NCBI GenBank assembly: GCA_028278325.1
Contig: JANQEO010000425.1
Coordinates: 1-64,000 of the forward strand
Direction of reading: 5' to 3'
Source: Candidatus Binatia bacterium
GTDB taxonomy: Bacteria > Desulfobacterota > Binatia > UBA1149 > JAJCZL01
Length of the DNA: 64,000 bases
Shown here: positions 8,725 to 17,127 of the stretch, piece after piece
How the letters are laid out: every line of letters starts with the position of its first letter
Numbering within the stretch: the first letter of the stretch is position 1
The notes under the pieces: generated by a model
Told to the model about the DNA's origin: nothing
Databases searched by the model: none
The model's input: the letters and a program-made list of their open reading frames with translations, nothing else
Translations under genes and position numbers: made by a program

Positions 8725-9358
8725 TGATTCCGTCGTAAGCGTCATCGTCATGCGCCATGGCGAGACCGAGTGGAACCGGGAGTCTCGCGTCATGGGCCGT
8801 TCCGATGTTCCGCTGAGCGATGCGGGTCGCCGCCAATCGCAAAGCGCTGCCGATGTGCTGACCCACTTCGCGGTCAGCCGAATCGTGACGAGTCCCCTCG
8901 CGCGTGCCAAAGAGACCGCCGACATCGTTGGCGAAAAGCTGAAACTGGCCGTAGGGACCGATGACAAGCTCCAGGAAGTGGAGTTCGGTGACTGGCAGGG
9001 GATGACCTATACGGAGATCCGAGCCGACCCTCGGTATCGCGAGTTCCTCAAGGATCCGGTAAACAGCCGCACGCCCGGCGGTGAGACCATAGCTGACGTT
9101 CAAGACCGCGGTTTGGCCGCAATCGGGGAGGCTCAACCCGGTGAACGGGTCCTGTTCGTGTCCCACGGTGACATCATAAGGGCCGCCATAAGCCACTTCC
9201 TCGACGTGCCGCTGCGACAGTTCCGGCGCATCCGCGTGGACAACTGCGGATTGACAGCGGTAGCCGTCGCCGACGGGCGCCCCGAGGTCAAATTCGTCAA
9301 TATGCTGGCCGATCCGGAGCGGGCGTGGGACCCCCTGCATTGGAGCACCCGAACCTAG
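8714..9358 (+). CDS. Histidine phosphatase family protein (phosphoglycerate-mutase-like)
   Basis: 214 residues. The RHGETEWNRE motif near residue 15 carries the phospho-accepting His; LARAKETAD gives the conserved Arg, E-F-G-D-W-Q-G the usual acidic segment, and VSHGDIIRA the second catalytic His. These residues define cofactor-dependent phosphoglycerate mutase/phosphatase proteins. The small size suggests a phosphatase (broad-specificity, or acting on a cobalamin or sugar phosphate) rather than a glycolytic mutase. The ATG overlaps the end of the rhodanese-MoeB gene, so the two are probably co-translated. Substrate cannot be read from sequence. Confidence 0.87.
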   Translation: MPPDDSVVSVIVMRHGETEWNRESRVMGRSDVPLSDAGRRQSQSAADVLTHFAVSRIVTSPLARAKETADIVGEKLKLAVGTDDKLQEVEFGDWQGMTYTEIRADPRYREFLKDPVNSRTPGGETIADVQDRGLAAIGEAQPGERVLFVSHGDIIRAAISHFLDVPLRQFRRIRVDNCGLTAVAVADGRPEVKFVNMLADPERAWDPLHWSTRT

Positions 9359-9405
9359 CGATTTTCTTGACTCCTTAGCCAGGCAGGGGCAGTGTCGCAG
9401 GCGTT

Positions 9406-10251
9406 ATGCACGCCGTCGAGGAACTCAGGGACATCGCTGCCGACCTCCGCATCGACATCCTGGAAATGATCGCCGCTGCCGGCTCCGGGCACCCCGGAGG
9501 CTCGCTGTCGAGCGTCGAGATCCTGACCGCTCTCTATTTTTCCGTGCTGCAGTACCGGGTCGGAGAACCGGCGTACCCGGGCCGCGACCGGTTCGTCATA
9601 TCCAAGGGCCACGGAGTTCCCACGGTCTATGCATGTCTTGCACGGGCCGGATGCGTCGATGCCGAGGAGTTGCCTTCTCTCAGATCCCTGGGCAGCCCTC
9701 TCCAAGGCCACCCTGATCACGTGAAGCTGCCCTACATAGAAGCCGCTACCGGCTCTCTGGGACAGGGGTTGTCGGTGGCCGTCGGTATGGCACTAGCCGA
9801 GACCTTGGACACCCAAAACTCTTATCGTGTCTATTGCCTGATGGGAGACGGGGAGCTTCAGGCCGGGCAGGTCTGGGAGGCGGCTATGGCCGCGCCGAAA
9901 TACGGGCTGTCGAACCTGACGGTTATCGTCGACTACAACAAGGTGCAGTTGGACGGCCACGTCAAAGAGGTGATGGACCTCGAGCCGCTGATGGACAAGT
10001 GGCGCGCGTTCGGCTGGCAAGCATCTGAAATCGACGGCAACGACATGGACGAGGTGCTGTCGGCCTTCGACGAGGCCAAGCGCGTCAAGGACAGGCCCAG
10101 TGTGATCATAGCGCACACCATCAAGGGCAAGGGAGTGTCGTTCATGGAGGACACCCACGCTTGGCACGGCAAGGCGCCGAATCCGGAAGAACTGGCCCGA
10201 GCCATAGCCGAGTTGTCCAACGGACGGGCGATCTCGGAGAGGAGTTCCTAG
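9406..10251 (+). CDS. Transketolase N-terminal subunit
   Basis: 281 residues covering only the thiamine-diphosphate pyrophosphate-binding half of transketolase. Features: GSGHPGGSLSSVEILTALYF, SKGHGVP, the ThDP/Mg motif GDGELQAGQVWEAAMAA continuing to DYNKVQLDGH, and HTIKGKGVSFMEDTHAWHGK. The other half is the next gene, one nucleotide downstream, so the enzyme is a heteromer of two subunits as in many archaea and some bacteria. It would interconvert sugar phosphates in the non-oxidative pentose phosphate pathway. Start ATG at 9406 has only a weak GCAGG upstream. Confidence 0.92.
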   Translation: MHAVEELRDIAADLRIDILEMIAAAGSGHPGGSLSSVEILTALYFSVLQYRVGEPAYPGRDRFVISKGHGVPTVYACLARAGCVDAEELPSLRSLGSPLQGHPDHVKLPYIEAATGSLGQGLSVAVGMALAETLDTQNSYRVYCLMGDGELQAGQVWEAAMAAPKYGLSNLTVIVDYNKVQLDGHVKEVMDLEPLMDKWRAFGWQASEIDGNDMDEVLSAFDEAKRVKDRPSVIIAHTIKGKGVSFMEDTHAWHGKAPNPEELARAIAELSNGRAISERSS

Positions 10252-10252
10252 C

Positions 10253-11206
10253 ATGGGCACCGCGACACGCGCCGCTTTCGGTGATGCCCTTTCGAGGCTC
10301 GGCCAGAATCATCCCAAGATCGTGGTGCTCGACGCCGATCTGTCGTCATCGACCCAAACCCGCAAGTTCGGAGACGCCTACCCCGATCGCTTCTTCCAAC
10401 TCGGTATCGCCGAGGGCAACATGGTCGGCGTCGCGGCGGGCATGGCCCTGAGCGGCCTCGTCCCGTTCATATCGAGCTTTGCCTGCTTCCTGACCGGACG
10501 CTTCGAGCAGATCCGGATGTCGGTGGGTTACAATGACGCCAACGTTTGCCTGGTAGGCACCCACTCCGGCGTCGGGATAGGACCCGATGGATACAGCCAG
10601 ATGGGGCTGGAAGACATCGCCCTCATGCGCTCTCTGCCCAACATGGTAGTGGTGCAGCCCGGTGACGCCGTCGAAGCCGAACGCGCGACGGAGTTCCTGG
10701 CCGACTACGTAGGCCCCTCATACTTTCGCCTGACCCGCCAAGCCGTTCCGGATCTCTTCGATCAGTCCTACAAGTTCGAGTTCGGCCAAGGTGTGGAACT
10801 GAGCAGCGGACGCGATCTCACCGTGGTTGCCACGGGAGGCGTGGTCGCCAACGCAGTCGAAGCGGCAAAGAGTCTTGCGGCGGAGGGTATCGACGCCGGC
10901 GTCATCAACATTCACACCATCAAGCCCATAGACACGGCGTTGTTGGCACGGGTGGCGGATGAGACAGGCCGGATCCTCACGGTCGAAGACCATGGAGTAG
11001 TCGGCGGCTTGGGCGATGCGGTCCTGGAAGCGCTGGCCGAGCATCCCGACGTCATCGTTCGCAAGCACGGGGTGCGCACCTATGGAGAGTCCGGCAGCCC
11101 GGACGATCTCTATCGCAAGCACAGGTTGGACGCGGCCGGTATCGCCGGCGCTGCCAAAGAGTTCCTGGGATCTGCCGCTCAGTCGCCGGCGAAAGCCATA
11201 GCCTGA
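10253..11206 (+). CDS. Transketolase C-terminal subunit
   Basis: 317 residues with the pyrimidine-binding domain (DADLSSSTQT, FFQLGIAEGNMVGVAAGMAL, where the Glu activates ThDP; then THSGVGIGPDGYSQMGLEDI) and the C-terminal domain (VINIHTIKPIDTALL, TVEDHGVVGGLGDAV). It completes the upstream subunit; the pair together corresponds to one full transketolase. The two genes are separated by a single nucleotide. The 3' end overlaps the convergent trmB gene by 28 nt. Confidence 0.92.
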   Translation: MGTATRAAFGDALSRLGQNHPKIVVLDADLSSSTQTRKFGDAYPDRFFQLGIAEGNMVGVAAGMALSGLVPFISSFACFLTGRFEQIRMSVGYNDANVCLVGTHSGVGIGPDGYSQMGLEDIALMRSLPNMVVVQPGDAVEAERATEFLADYVGPSYFRLTRQAVPDLFDQSYKFEFGQGVELSSGRDLTVVATGGVVANAVEAAKSLAAEGIDAGVINIHTIKPIDTALLARVADETGRILTVEDHGVVGGLGDAVLEALAEHPDVIVRKHGVRTYGESGSPDDLYRKHRLDAAGIAGAAKEFLGSAAQSPAKAIA

Positions 11207-11820
11207 GCTTGATCGCCGTGTGAGGCTGTCGCGCGTAGCGGTTCAACCTTCTCGAAGCGTCGTTCGTAGAGCTTTCGTCCCTGGGCGCGATATTTCCGTT
11301 CGTAGGAGCTTTGCCCCGGGCAGTCCGGATCGCGCTGCCAGGCAGCTTCGACCAAGCCTGCCGAGCCGAGGCGCTCCGCTATCTCGGCGAATAACGGTGT
11401 CACGTCGGTAACCAGGTAGACGGCGCCGCCGGGCCTCAGGGTGCGAGCGAGCGCCACCGCGACCGCCGGTGTAACCAGGCGCCGCTTGTGGTGTTTCTTT
11501 TTCCACCACGGGTCGGGGAAGTAGAGATGGAAAGCGTCGATGCTGTCTTCGGCCAGCAGGTGCTCGACCACCCAGCCCGCGTCAGCCTGACGGACGCAGG
11601 CGTTGTCGGGGAGCCCGGGCGAAGCCAGAGCGCGGCGCACCATGCGATCCTGAATCTCGAGGCCGACGAACACGGTATTGTCGTCTCGGCGTGCCGATTC
11701 GAAGACGAAGCGGCAGGTGCCCGGTCCCAACTCCACCTCAACCCGGCGGGTGCCGGGTGCGCTTTCGAGCCAGTAGGCAGCCGGCAGACGCCGGCCCTCG
11801 TCGAGCAGTCCTAGATACAT
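11179..11820 (-). CDS. trmB: tRNA (guanine-N7)-methyltransferase
   Basis: 213 residues. TrmB uses S-adenosylmethionine to make m7G46 in the tRNA variable loop. The AdoMet-binding region begins with VEVELGPGTCRFVFESA (usually E-I-G-x-G), followed by FVGLEIQDRMVRRAL and the diagnostic IDAFHLYFPDPWWKKKHHKRR. The C-terminal TSYEEKF-type motif appears here as SSYERKY. The ATG lies one nucleotide after the stop of the upstream membrane-protein gene, suggesting coupling. Confidence 0.92.
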   Translation of the reverse strand: MYLGLLDEGRRLPAAYWLESAPGTRRVEVELGPGTCRFVFESARRDDNTVFVGLEIQDRMVRRALASPGLPDNACVRQADAGWVVEHLLAEDSIDAFHLYFPDPWWKKKHHKRRLVTPAVAVALARTLRPGGAVYLVTDVTPLFAEIAERLGSAGLVEAAWQRDPDCPGQSSYERKYRAQGRKLYERRFEKVEPLRATASHGDQAQAMAFAGD

Positions 11821-11821
11821 C

Positions 11822-12310
11822 TCAGACGGCCGGAGGTGCCAGGCGCAGCCCTAGCCAGGCCGCCCACAGGGTCAGCGCCAGGGTCAGCCACAGGGTGATT
11901 CTCAGCCTCGAAATCATACGCCTGAGGCCGACCTGGGTAACGGGCAGTGCTCCCTGATCGGACCTGACCAGCCGGTAGCAAAGCCCGAAGCAGGCATATG
12001 TGGCGACGATGATGAGGACGAAAGACACGGCAAGCTTGGGGGCCAAAACCGCACCGACGGCGGGGAAGTATCCCGCACCGAGGGCCTCCTTGTAAGGAGT
12101 CAAAGACCAGGCTCCCGTCATCACGATCACCAGTAGAGCGGCAATCGTCAGGGGGCTGTACACACGAAACAAGGACACATAGCGTTCGCGGCGGGCTACG
12201 GCATCCGGCGCCTTATTGCCGACCGTGTAGAGCTGCAAGGTCAGGAGCAAGGTCGAACCCAGCAGAACCGCGACACCCAGCAGGTGGAAGATGATGAGCA
12301 TGTCTCGCAT
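11822..12310 (-). CDS. Four-helix integral membrane protein, function unknown
   Basis: About 162 residues with four predicted membrane helices: MLIIFHLLGVAVLLGSTLLL, the SPLTIAALLVIVMTGAWSL segment, PKLAVSFVLIIVATYACFGL and ITLWLTLALTLWAAWLGL. His6 in helix 1 and the general pattern resemble DUF2269/CopD-like membrane proteins, but I would not assign a function. Start chosen at ATG 12310 (another ATG at 12301 is equally possible); the longer frame to 12376 adds a hydrophilic N-terminus unlike the rest. Divergent from nuoB and co-transcribed with trmB. Confidence 0.65.
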   Translation of the reverse strand: MRDMLIIFHLLGVAVLLGSTLLLTLQLYTVGNKAPDAVARRERYVSLFRVYSPLTIAALLVIVMTGAWSLTPYKEALGAGYFPAVGAVLAPKLAVSFVLIIVATYACFGLCYRLVRSDQGALPVTQVGLRRMISRLRITLWLTLALTLWAAWLGLRLAPPAV

Positions 12311-12354
12311 GCGCCGCGCTTGTAACGCCTGGCTTGTATGAATGCAAGAATACC

Positions 12355-12383
12355 TTGAATTTTCGGGCCTTTGCACTTAGGCT
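12355..12383 (+). promoter_or_regulatory. Candidate nuoB promoter, near-leaderless
   Basis: TTGAAT (12355-12360), 17-bp spacer, TAGGCT (12378-12383). The -10-like box is 9 nt before the nuoB ATG at 12393 and there is no clear Shine-Dalgarno. The -10 match is weak. Confidence 0.35.
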
Positions 12384-12392
12384 TTGTTGCCT

Positions 12393-12944
12393 ATGGCCAG
12401 CCCCCTCGATCCCCACACGGCCGGCGCTCCCGGCATCGGTGAAATTACCGGCGACGCGGGCATGATCTCGGAAAGCGTCCTTACGACCAGGCTCGACACG
12501 GCCATAGGATGGGCGCGGCGCTATTCCATCTTTCCGTATCCGTTCGCCACGGCGTGTTGCGCGATGGAGTACATGTCTTTGTCGATGGCTCCATACGACA
12601 TCGACCGCTTCGGTGCGTTGCTGCCGCGTTTCACTCCCAGGCAGGCTGATCTGCTGATGGTGATCGGGACCGTGACCGTCAAACAGGGGCCCATCCTGCG
12701 CAAGGTCTACGACCAGATGGCGGACCCGAAGTGGGTCATGGCCTTCGGAGCTTGCGCATCCACCGGGGGTTTCTACGACAACTACACGACGGTTGCCGGT
12801 ATAGACCGTATAGTTCCGGTCGATGTCTATGTGCCCGGTTGCCCGCCACGGCCCGAAGGGGTTCTCGATGCCCTGATGGCCCTCCAGCGTAGGATACACC
12901 GCCAACCCCAGGAGCTGGGCTTGCCGCGCCGGTCGGCTTCCTGA
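12393..12944 (+). CDS. nuoB: NADH-quinone oxidoreductase subunit B
   Basis: 183 residues from ATG 12393 (an in-frame TTG lies three codons upstream). NuoB holds the terminal [4Fe-4S] cluster N2 that reduces quinone in complex I. The cluster ligands are visible: the adjacent Cys pair in ATACCAMEYM, Cys in FGACASTGGFY, and VYVPGCPPRPEGV. The usual partners nuoA, nuoC and nuoD are not adjacent; nuoF follows after 36 nt. The equivalent subunit in group 4 hydrogenases is shaped similarly, but the neighbouring nuoF and nuoG favour complex I. Confidence 0.92.
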   Translation: MASPLDPHTAGAPGIGEITGDAGMISESVLTTRLDTAIGWARRYSIFPYPFATACCAMEYMSLSMAPYDIDRFGALLPRFTPRQADLLMVIGTVTVKQGPILRKVYDQMADPKWVMAFGACASTGGFYDNYTTVAGIDRIVPVDVYVPGCPPRPEGVLDALMALQRRIHRQPQELGLPRRSAS

Positions 12945-12980
12945 AGACACCAGTAGAGCCGAAGGCGGAGACACGGGAAC

Positions 12981-14255
12981 ATGGCTGAGAAGTTTCTCCT
13001 GCGCTTCGAGGACGTGACAGCGGATCTGACCGCCATCGACGCCTACGAGTCGGATGGAGGCTATGAGACGGTCCGAAAAGTGCTCAAGGAACTCGAGGCC
13101 GGCGCCGTCGTCGACATGGTCAAGGAGTCAGGCCTGCGCGGACGGGGCGGAGCGGGATTCCCAACGGGCTTGAAGTGGACCTTCGTTCCCAAGGACACGG
13201 GCAAACCCGTCTACCTCCTCTGTAACGCCGACGAGAGTGAGCCGGGCACCTTCAAGGACCGGGAGATCATCGAGCACGACCCTCACCAGCTGCTCGAGGG
13301 AATCATCATCTCGAGCTACGCCATCGGCTGCCACGACGCTTACATATATATAAGGGGCGAATTCGCTCTCGGTTACGCGGTGTTGGTAAAGGCCGTCGCA
13401 GACGCGGCAGCCCGCGGATATCTCGGCGAGGACATCCTCGGCTCGGGATACAGCCTGAGAATCCACGTACATAGGGGCGCTGGCGCCTACATATGCGGGG
13501 AAGAAACGGGCTTGATCGAATCTCTGGAAGGCAAGCGGGCGTATCCTCGCATAAAGCCGCCTTTCCCCGCCGTCTACGGGGTCTTTGGCAGCCCCACCAT
13601 AGTCAACAACGTCGAGACCTTGGCTTGCGTCAAGCATATTGCGGCCCACGGTTCGGACTGGTTCCGCTCTTTCGGCCCCGAGAGCGGGCCGGGCCCCAAG
13701 CTCTACTGCGTCAGCGGCCACGTCACGAAGCCGGGAGTCTACGAGTTGCCGATGGGAACGTCCCTGCGCGAGATCATCGAAGTGCATGCGGGCGGACTTA
13801 GGCCGGGGCGTAGTCTCAAGGCTGTCATCCCCGGCGGTTCCTCGGTGCCCGTACTGACGGCATCGGAAATCGACATCGACATGGACTTCGATTCGGTGGC
13901 CGCAGCCGGTTCCATGCTGGGCTCGGCCGGGATCATCGTCATGGACGACACCACCGACATCGTGAAGGCTCTGAGAACGATCTCGCACTTCTATCACCAC
14001 GAGTCCTGCGGGCAGTGCAGCCCCTGCCGTGAGGGAACCGGCTGGCTCGAACGCATACTGAGACGGATCGACGAGGGCGGCGGCACAGACGAAGACCTGC
14101 GTACGCTCGACCACGTGGCCGCCGGGATGATGGGCAACACGATCTGCGTGCTGGCCGACGCGGCCGCGATGCCGGTGCGCAGCTTTCTCTCCAAGTTCCG
14201 GGACGACTTCGAGGCCAAGATCCTCGAAGGCCAAGGCGGGCGGGCGGTAGCCTGA
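12981..14255 (+). CDS. nuoF: NADH-quinone oxidoreductase subunit F
   Basis: 424 residues, normal for NuoF, which binds FMN and NADH and carries cluster N3. Present are GLRGRGGAGFPTGLKW (NADH/FMN), NADESEPGTFKDREI (FMN), GAGAYICGEETGLIESLEG, and the C-terminal cluster motif ESCGQCSPCREGT with the fourth Cys in NTICVLADA. GGCGGAG precedes the ATG. It normally pairs with NuoE (cluster N1a), but no nuoE gene lies here: nuoB precedes it directly and nuoG follows after 6 nt. NuoE may be encoded elsewhere. Confidence 0.94.
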   Translation: MAEKFLLRFEDVTADLTAIDAYESDGGYETVRKVLKELEAGAVVDMVKESGLRGRGGAGFPTGLKWTFVPKDTGKPVYLLCNADESEPGTFKDREIIEHDPHQLLEGIIISSYAIGCHDAYIYIRGEFALGYAVLVKAVADAAARGYLGEDILGSGYSLRIHVHRGAGAYICGEETGLIESLEGKRAYPRIKPPFPAVYGVFGSPTIVNNVETLACVKHIAAHGSDWFRSFGPESGPGPKLYCVSGHVTKPGVYELPMGTSLREIIEVHAGGLRPGRSLKAVIPGGSSVPVLTASEIDIDMDFDSVAAAGSMLGSAGIIVMDDTTDIVKALRTISHFYHHESCGQCSPCREGTGWLERILRRIDEGGGTDEDLRTLDHVAAGMMGNTICVLADAAAMPVRSFLSKFRDDFEAKILEGQGGRAVA

Positions 14256-14261
14256 AGCACC

Positions 14262-15776
14262 ATGCCGAAGGTCACGATCGACGGTAAGACTGTTGAGGTG
14301 CCCGAGGGCACCAACCTCGTCGACGCGGCCGACGCCGCAGGCATCGAGATTCCGCATTATTGTTATCACCCGGGGCTGAGCGTGTCGGGCAACTGCCGGA
14401 TGTGCCTGGTGGAGATCCTGGCGCTGTCCGAGCAGCAGTCCAAGCCCCTGCCCAAGCTCCAGATTGCCTGCAATACGACGGTTCAGGACGGGATGGTGGT
14501 GGAGGTCGGCAACGAGAAGGTCGAGGCCGCGCGGAGATCGGTTCTCGAATTCCTGCTCATCAACCACCCCATCGATTGCCCGATCTGCGACCAGGCCGGC
14601 GAGTGCAAGCTGCAAGAGTACTACATGGACTACGGCCGCTACGGCAGCCGGGTGCCCCTCGAGGATAAGGTCAACAAGGCCAAGGTGATCCCGGTCGGCC
14701 CGAGCATCATGCTCGACCAGGAGCGGTGCATCCTGTGCACGCGTTGCGTGAGATTCCTGGAGGAGGTCCCGGGCACGCATGAGCTGTGCCTGAAGGAGAG
14801 GGGAGACCGTACCGAGCTGGCACTGGCCGAGGGCAAGTGGGTCGACAACGACTACGCCGAGAACATCGTCGACATTTGCCCCGTGGGTGCTCTTACGAGC
14901 CGGGCCTTCCGCTTCAACGCCCGCGTCTGGTATCTGCAATCGACGCCATCGGTATGCACCGGTTGCGCGACGGGATGCAACATCGACGTTCACAGCCGCG
15001 ACCGGTCGATTTTCAGGGTCAAGCCGCGAGCCAACCCTGACGTCAACGGTTACTGGATGTGCGACTACGGCCGTGGAATCCACGCCGGCAACTCCGGACC
15101 GGAACGGTTGCAGACCAGTCTGTCGCGGCAGCACGATGCCTTCGTCGAATGCCGGATGGAGGAAGCCGGGCTTCGGGCCGCTGCCGGCCTGCAGGCTGCC
15201 GGATCGACGGCTGTGGTGGCGTCTGCCGGCTTATCGCTAGAGGAGGCCTTCCTGGCTGCCGAGCTTGCCAAAGAGACAGGGCAGGGACCTCTCATGATGA
15301 TTTCTCCGGAGACCTCCGACACCGCAGCTGACGATCTGTTGATCTCCGAGGACCGCTATCCCAATCGGGCAGGTATGAGGGCGTTGGGGTACGTCGAGGC
15401 TTCATCCCCTACAGGCATCGACGGCGGAGCGCTCATCCTGCGCTGCGATCCTGCCGCCGACGGCGAAGCTTGGATGAGTCTTCTGGAGAACCTTGCATCT
15501 ACCATCGTGCTGAGTGACGCCCTCGACGAGACTGCCGCGTACGCCGACCACGTGCTGGCCATAGGAAGCCACTTCGAGGGCGCCGGCAGCTTCATGAACA
15601 AGGACGGGCGCGTTCAGCCCTTCCAGGCGGCCGTGCCTCCGCCGGGTGGGGCGGTGGAGGGCTGGGCTGCACTGGCCTACTTGCTCGACAAGGTCGGCGG
15701 CAGGCGCTTCGCCGATTTCGACTCGGTCTCGGCTGCTACCGCCGAGGCTCTGCGTGCGGCTCCGCGCGCGGCTTAG
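14262..15776 (+). CDS. nuoG: NADH-quinone oxidoreductase subunit G, short form
   Basis: 504 residues, shorter than the usual 690-900. The iron-sulfur N-terminus is complete: the [2Fe-2S] N1b motif around CYHPGLSVSGNCRMC, the His-Cys3 N5 ligands in NHPIDCPICDQAGEC, and N4 in CILCTRC with NIVDICPVGAL. It also has C-x2-C-x3-C-x27-C (CTGCATGC through the Cys of WMCDYGR), matching the extra N7 cluster found in some bacterial complexes. The following molybdopterin-oxidoreductase-like region is greatly reduced, ending about 240 residues after the N7 segment, with VLAIGSHFEGAGSFMNKDGR still recognisable. The gene is 6 nt from nuoF. Confidence 0.92.
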   Translation: MPKVTIDGKTVEVPEGTNLVDAADAAGIEIPHYCYHPGLSVSGNCRMCLVEILALSEQQSKPLPKLQIACNTTVQDGMVVEVGNEKVEAARRSVLEFLLINHPIDCPICDQAGECKLQEYYMDYGRYGSRVPLEDKVNKAKVIPVGPSIMLDQERCILCTRCVRFLEEVPGTHELCLKERGDRTELALAEGKWVDNDYAENIVDICPVGALTSRAFRFNARVWYLQSTPSVCTGCATGCNIDVHSRDRSIFRVKPRANPDVNGYWMCDYGRGIHAGNSGPERLQTSLSRQHDAFVECRMEEAGLRAAAGLQAAGSTAVVASAGLSLEEAFLAAELAKETGQGPLMMISPETSDTAADDLLISEDRYPNRAGMRALGYVEASSPTGIDGGALILRCDPAADGEAWMSLLENLASTIVLSDALDETAAYADHVLAIGSHFEGAGSFMNKDGRVQPFQAAVPPPGGAVEGWAALAYLLDKVGGRRFADFDSVSAATAEALRAAPRAA

Positions 15777-15806
15777 ACCGGCACAAACTCTCCGAGGGGC
15801 GACTGT

Positions 15807-16706
15807 CTAGATCGGCAGGCCCGTTCGAAACAACAGCCAGTGAGATATGATTTCTCCGACGGCCACGACCAACGCGGCGATGTAGAGCAGTCCCGTAGCT
15901 GCCATCGTCTGGGGGATGTCGAGCGTTCTCTTTATGAGAAAGATAAGTAATGCCGTTAGCCCCCAGGCGCTGATACGCCCCAAAGTAAGCCACACGAAGC
16001 GGTCACCGGTCGCGGCAGCGAATCCCTCGCTCAAGGGGCCCCCGGGCCAAAGGGCCAGAATGGCGAGGCCGGCGAGCACCGTGACCACATGGATCACGAA
16101 AGCGTATCGGAAAAACGCCAGCATGCGTTTGAGCGGGGCCAGGTCCAAGCCGGTGTCGATAAGGTACCAATGACCTAAGAGCATCCCCGTAGCTGCACCG
16201 CCTACGACGCAAGCACCGGTGGCACTGGCAGTAGCGTAGGGAATCCCCGCTAACACCATCGCTGATACTGGGCGATAACCCGCTGCCGTAATCGCGACCG
16301 CGATCAAGCCCGTGAAGACCGCGAGCGGGAAAGACCGGGCGCGCAACAAAGGCCAGTCAACATAAAGGGTTAGGTAATAGACACTAAAGATCCCGGTGAA
16401 TAGCCACCAGGCCAGGAGGCCGCCCAATCCGACGACGCCTTGGTCATCGTCGGCGAGGAAAAGGGAGGTCTCACCTCCGCTCATGATGAAGGCAGTCACG
16501 AGCCACACTGCTCCGGTAGATTTGTAGAAGCCCCTTTCCATTTCTGCGAACGGGGGCACCGCCATTGCCAGCAGTCCGCCGACGGCGAACTTTCCGAACA
16601 GGTGAAGGTAGGTGTGGGCGAACAGGGTCTCCATGTTTGGCCGGAGACTAAGCATGTAACACATGAGTTTCAATTGCTTTTTTTCTCGGGGTGGATGGTC
16701 GCTCAT
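15807..16706 (-). CDS. Multipass membrane protein, function unknown
   Basis: About 299 residues from ATG 16706, with roughly eight hydrophobic helices. Several His residues sit in or beside helices (HTYLHLFGKF near the N-terminus, LLGHWYLIDTGL, YAFVIHVVTVLAG, EIISHWLLFRTGL), which could bind haem or metal; that is inference. I recognise no named family. It is convergent with nuoG, with 30 nt between stops, and divergent from dnaA across a gene-free stretch. A longer frame from 16781 and a shorter start near METLFAHTYL are possible. Confidence 0.65.
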   Translation of the reverse strand: MSDHPPREKKQLKLMCYMLSLRPNMETLFAHTYLHLFGKFAVGGLLAMAVPPFAEMERGFYKSTGAVWLVTAFIMSGGETSLFLADDDQGVVGLGGLLAWWLFTGIFSVYYLTLYVDWPLLRARSFPLAVFTGLIAVAITAAGYRPVSAMVLAGIPYATASATGACVVGGAATGMLLGHWYLIDTGLDLAPLKRMLAFFRYAFVIHVVTVLAGLAILALWPGGPLSEGFAAATGDRFVWLTLGRISAWGLTALLIFLIKRTLDIPQTMAATGLLYIAALVVAVGEIISHWLLFRTGLPI

Positions 16707-17127
16707 CAATCGCGCAAGCCGTCGTGAATGACGCTGTCGGGTGCGCGAAAAACCGTTGTAGAACAAGGAAATAGCCGGCACTCGTCAGTGAGGAAATTCT
16801 TCAATGATAACAAGCACAAACACGACACCATCGGTTAGTGTGCCGTTTGTTACTCAATCAGCGCGTTAACAAGTGCGCGAAATACAACGGCTGCTGTATT
16901 TTTTGTTGCAAACAGCAACGGCTCGCTCTAATGACACGTCTACCGCAACGACGCTTCTTGTCGTTGCCGGGTTCGAGAGCAGCTTCAGTGCTTCACTGCT
17001 CGTGTTACGAGACTGAACTCGTGTCGGTTGATCGGGGGGTGACGCGACAAGAGATCGTTAGCGGGCGGGAGCGCCGCCCGAGGCTTGTATCATTCAGTTT
17101 AGAGTTGCGGGTGCACTGCGTGTCGAA
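16707..17127. other. Gene-free stretch upstream of dnaA with several hairpins; possible origin region
   Basis: The only stretch over 300 bp without a convincing gene. It contains GCAACGAC/GTCGTTGC (8-bp stem, 7-nt loop, around 16945-16967), CTCGT-GTT-ACGAG (about 17000-17012), GTTGC/GCAAC (about 16905-16919), a repeated CAACGGCT, a run of T residues near 16899, and CGGGCGG/CCGCCCG (17062-17068 with 17074-17080) in what would be the dnaA leader. I saw no copy of the canonical 9-mer TTATCCACA. Adjacency to dnaA makes an origin possible, but nothing proves it. A candidate dnaA -10 box TATCAT lies at 17088-17093. Confidence 0.4.

Noticed and set aside
13128-15134. 668-codon minus-strand open frame opposite nuoF and nuoG
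   Set aside because: An antisense shadow of two well-supported genes caused by high GC content; composition is not protein-like.
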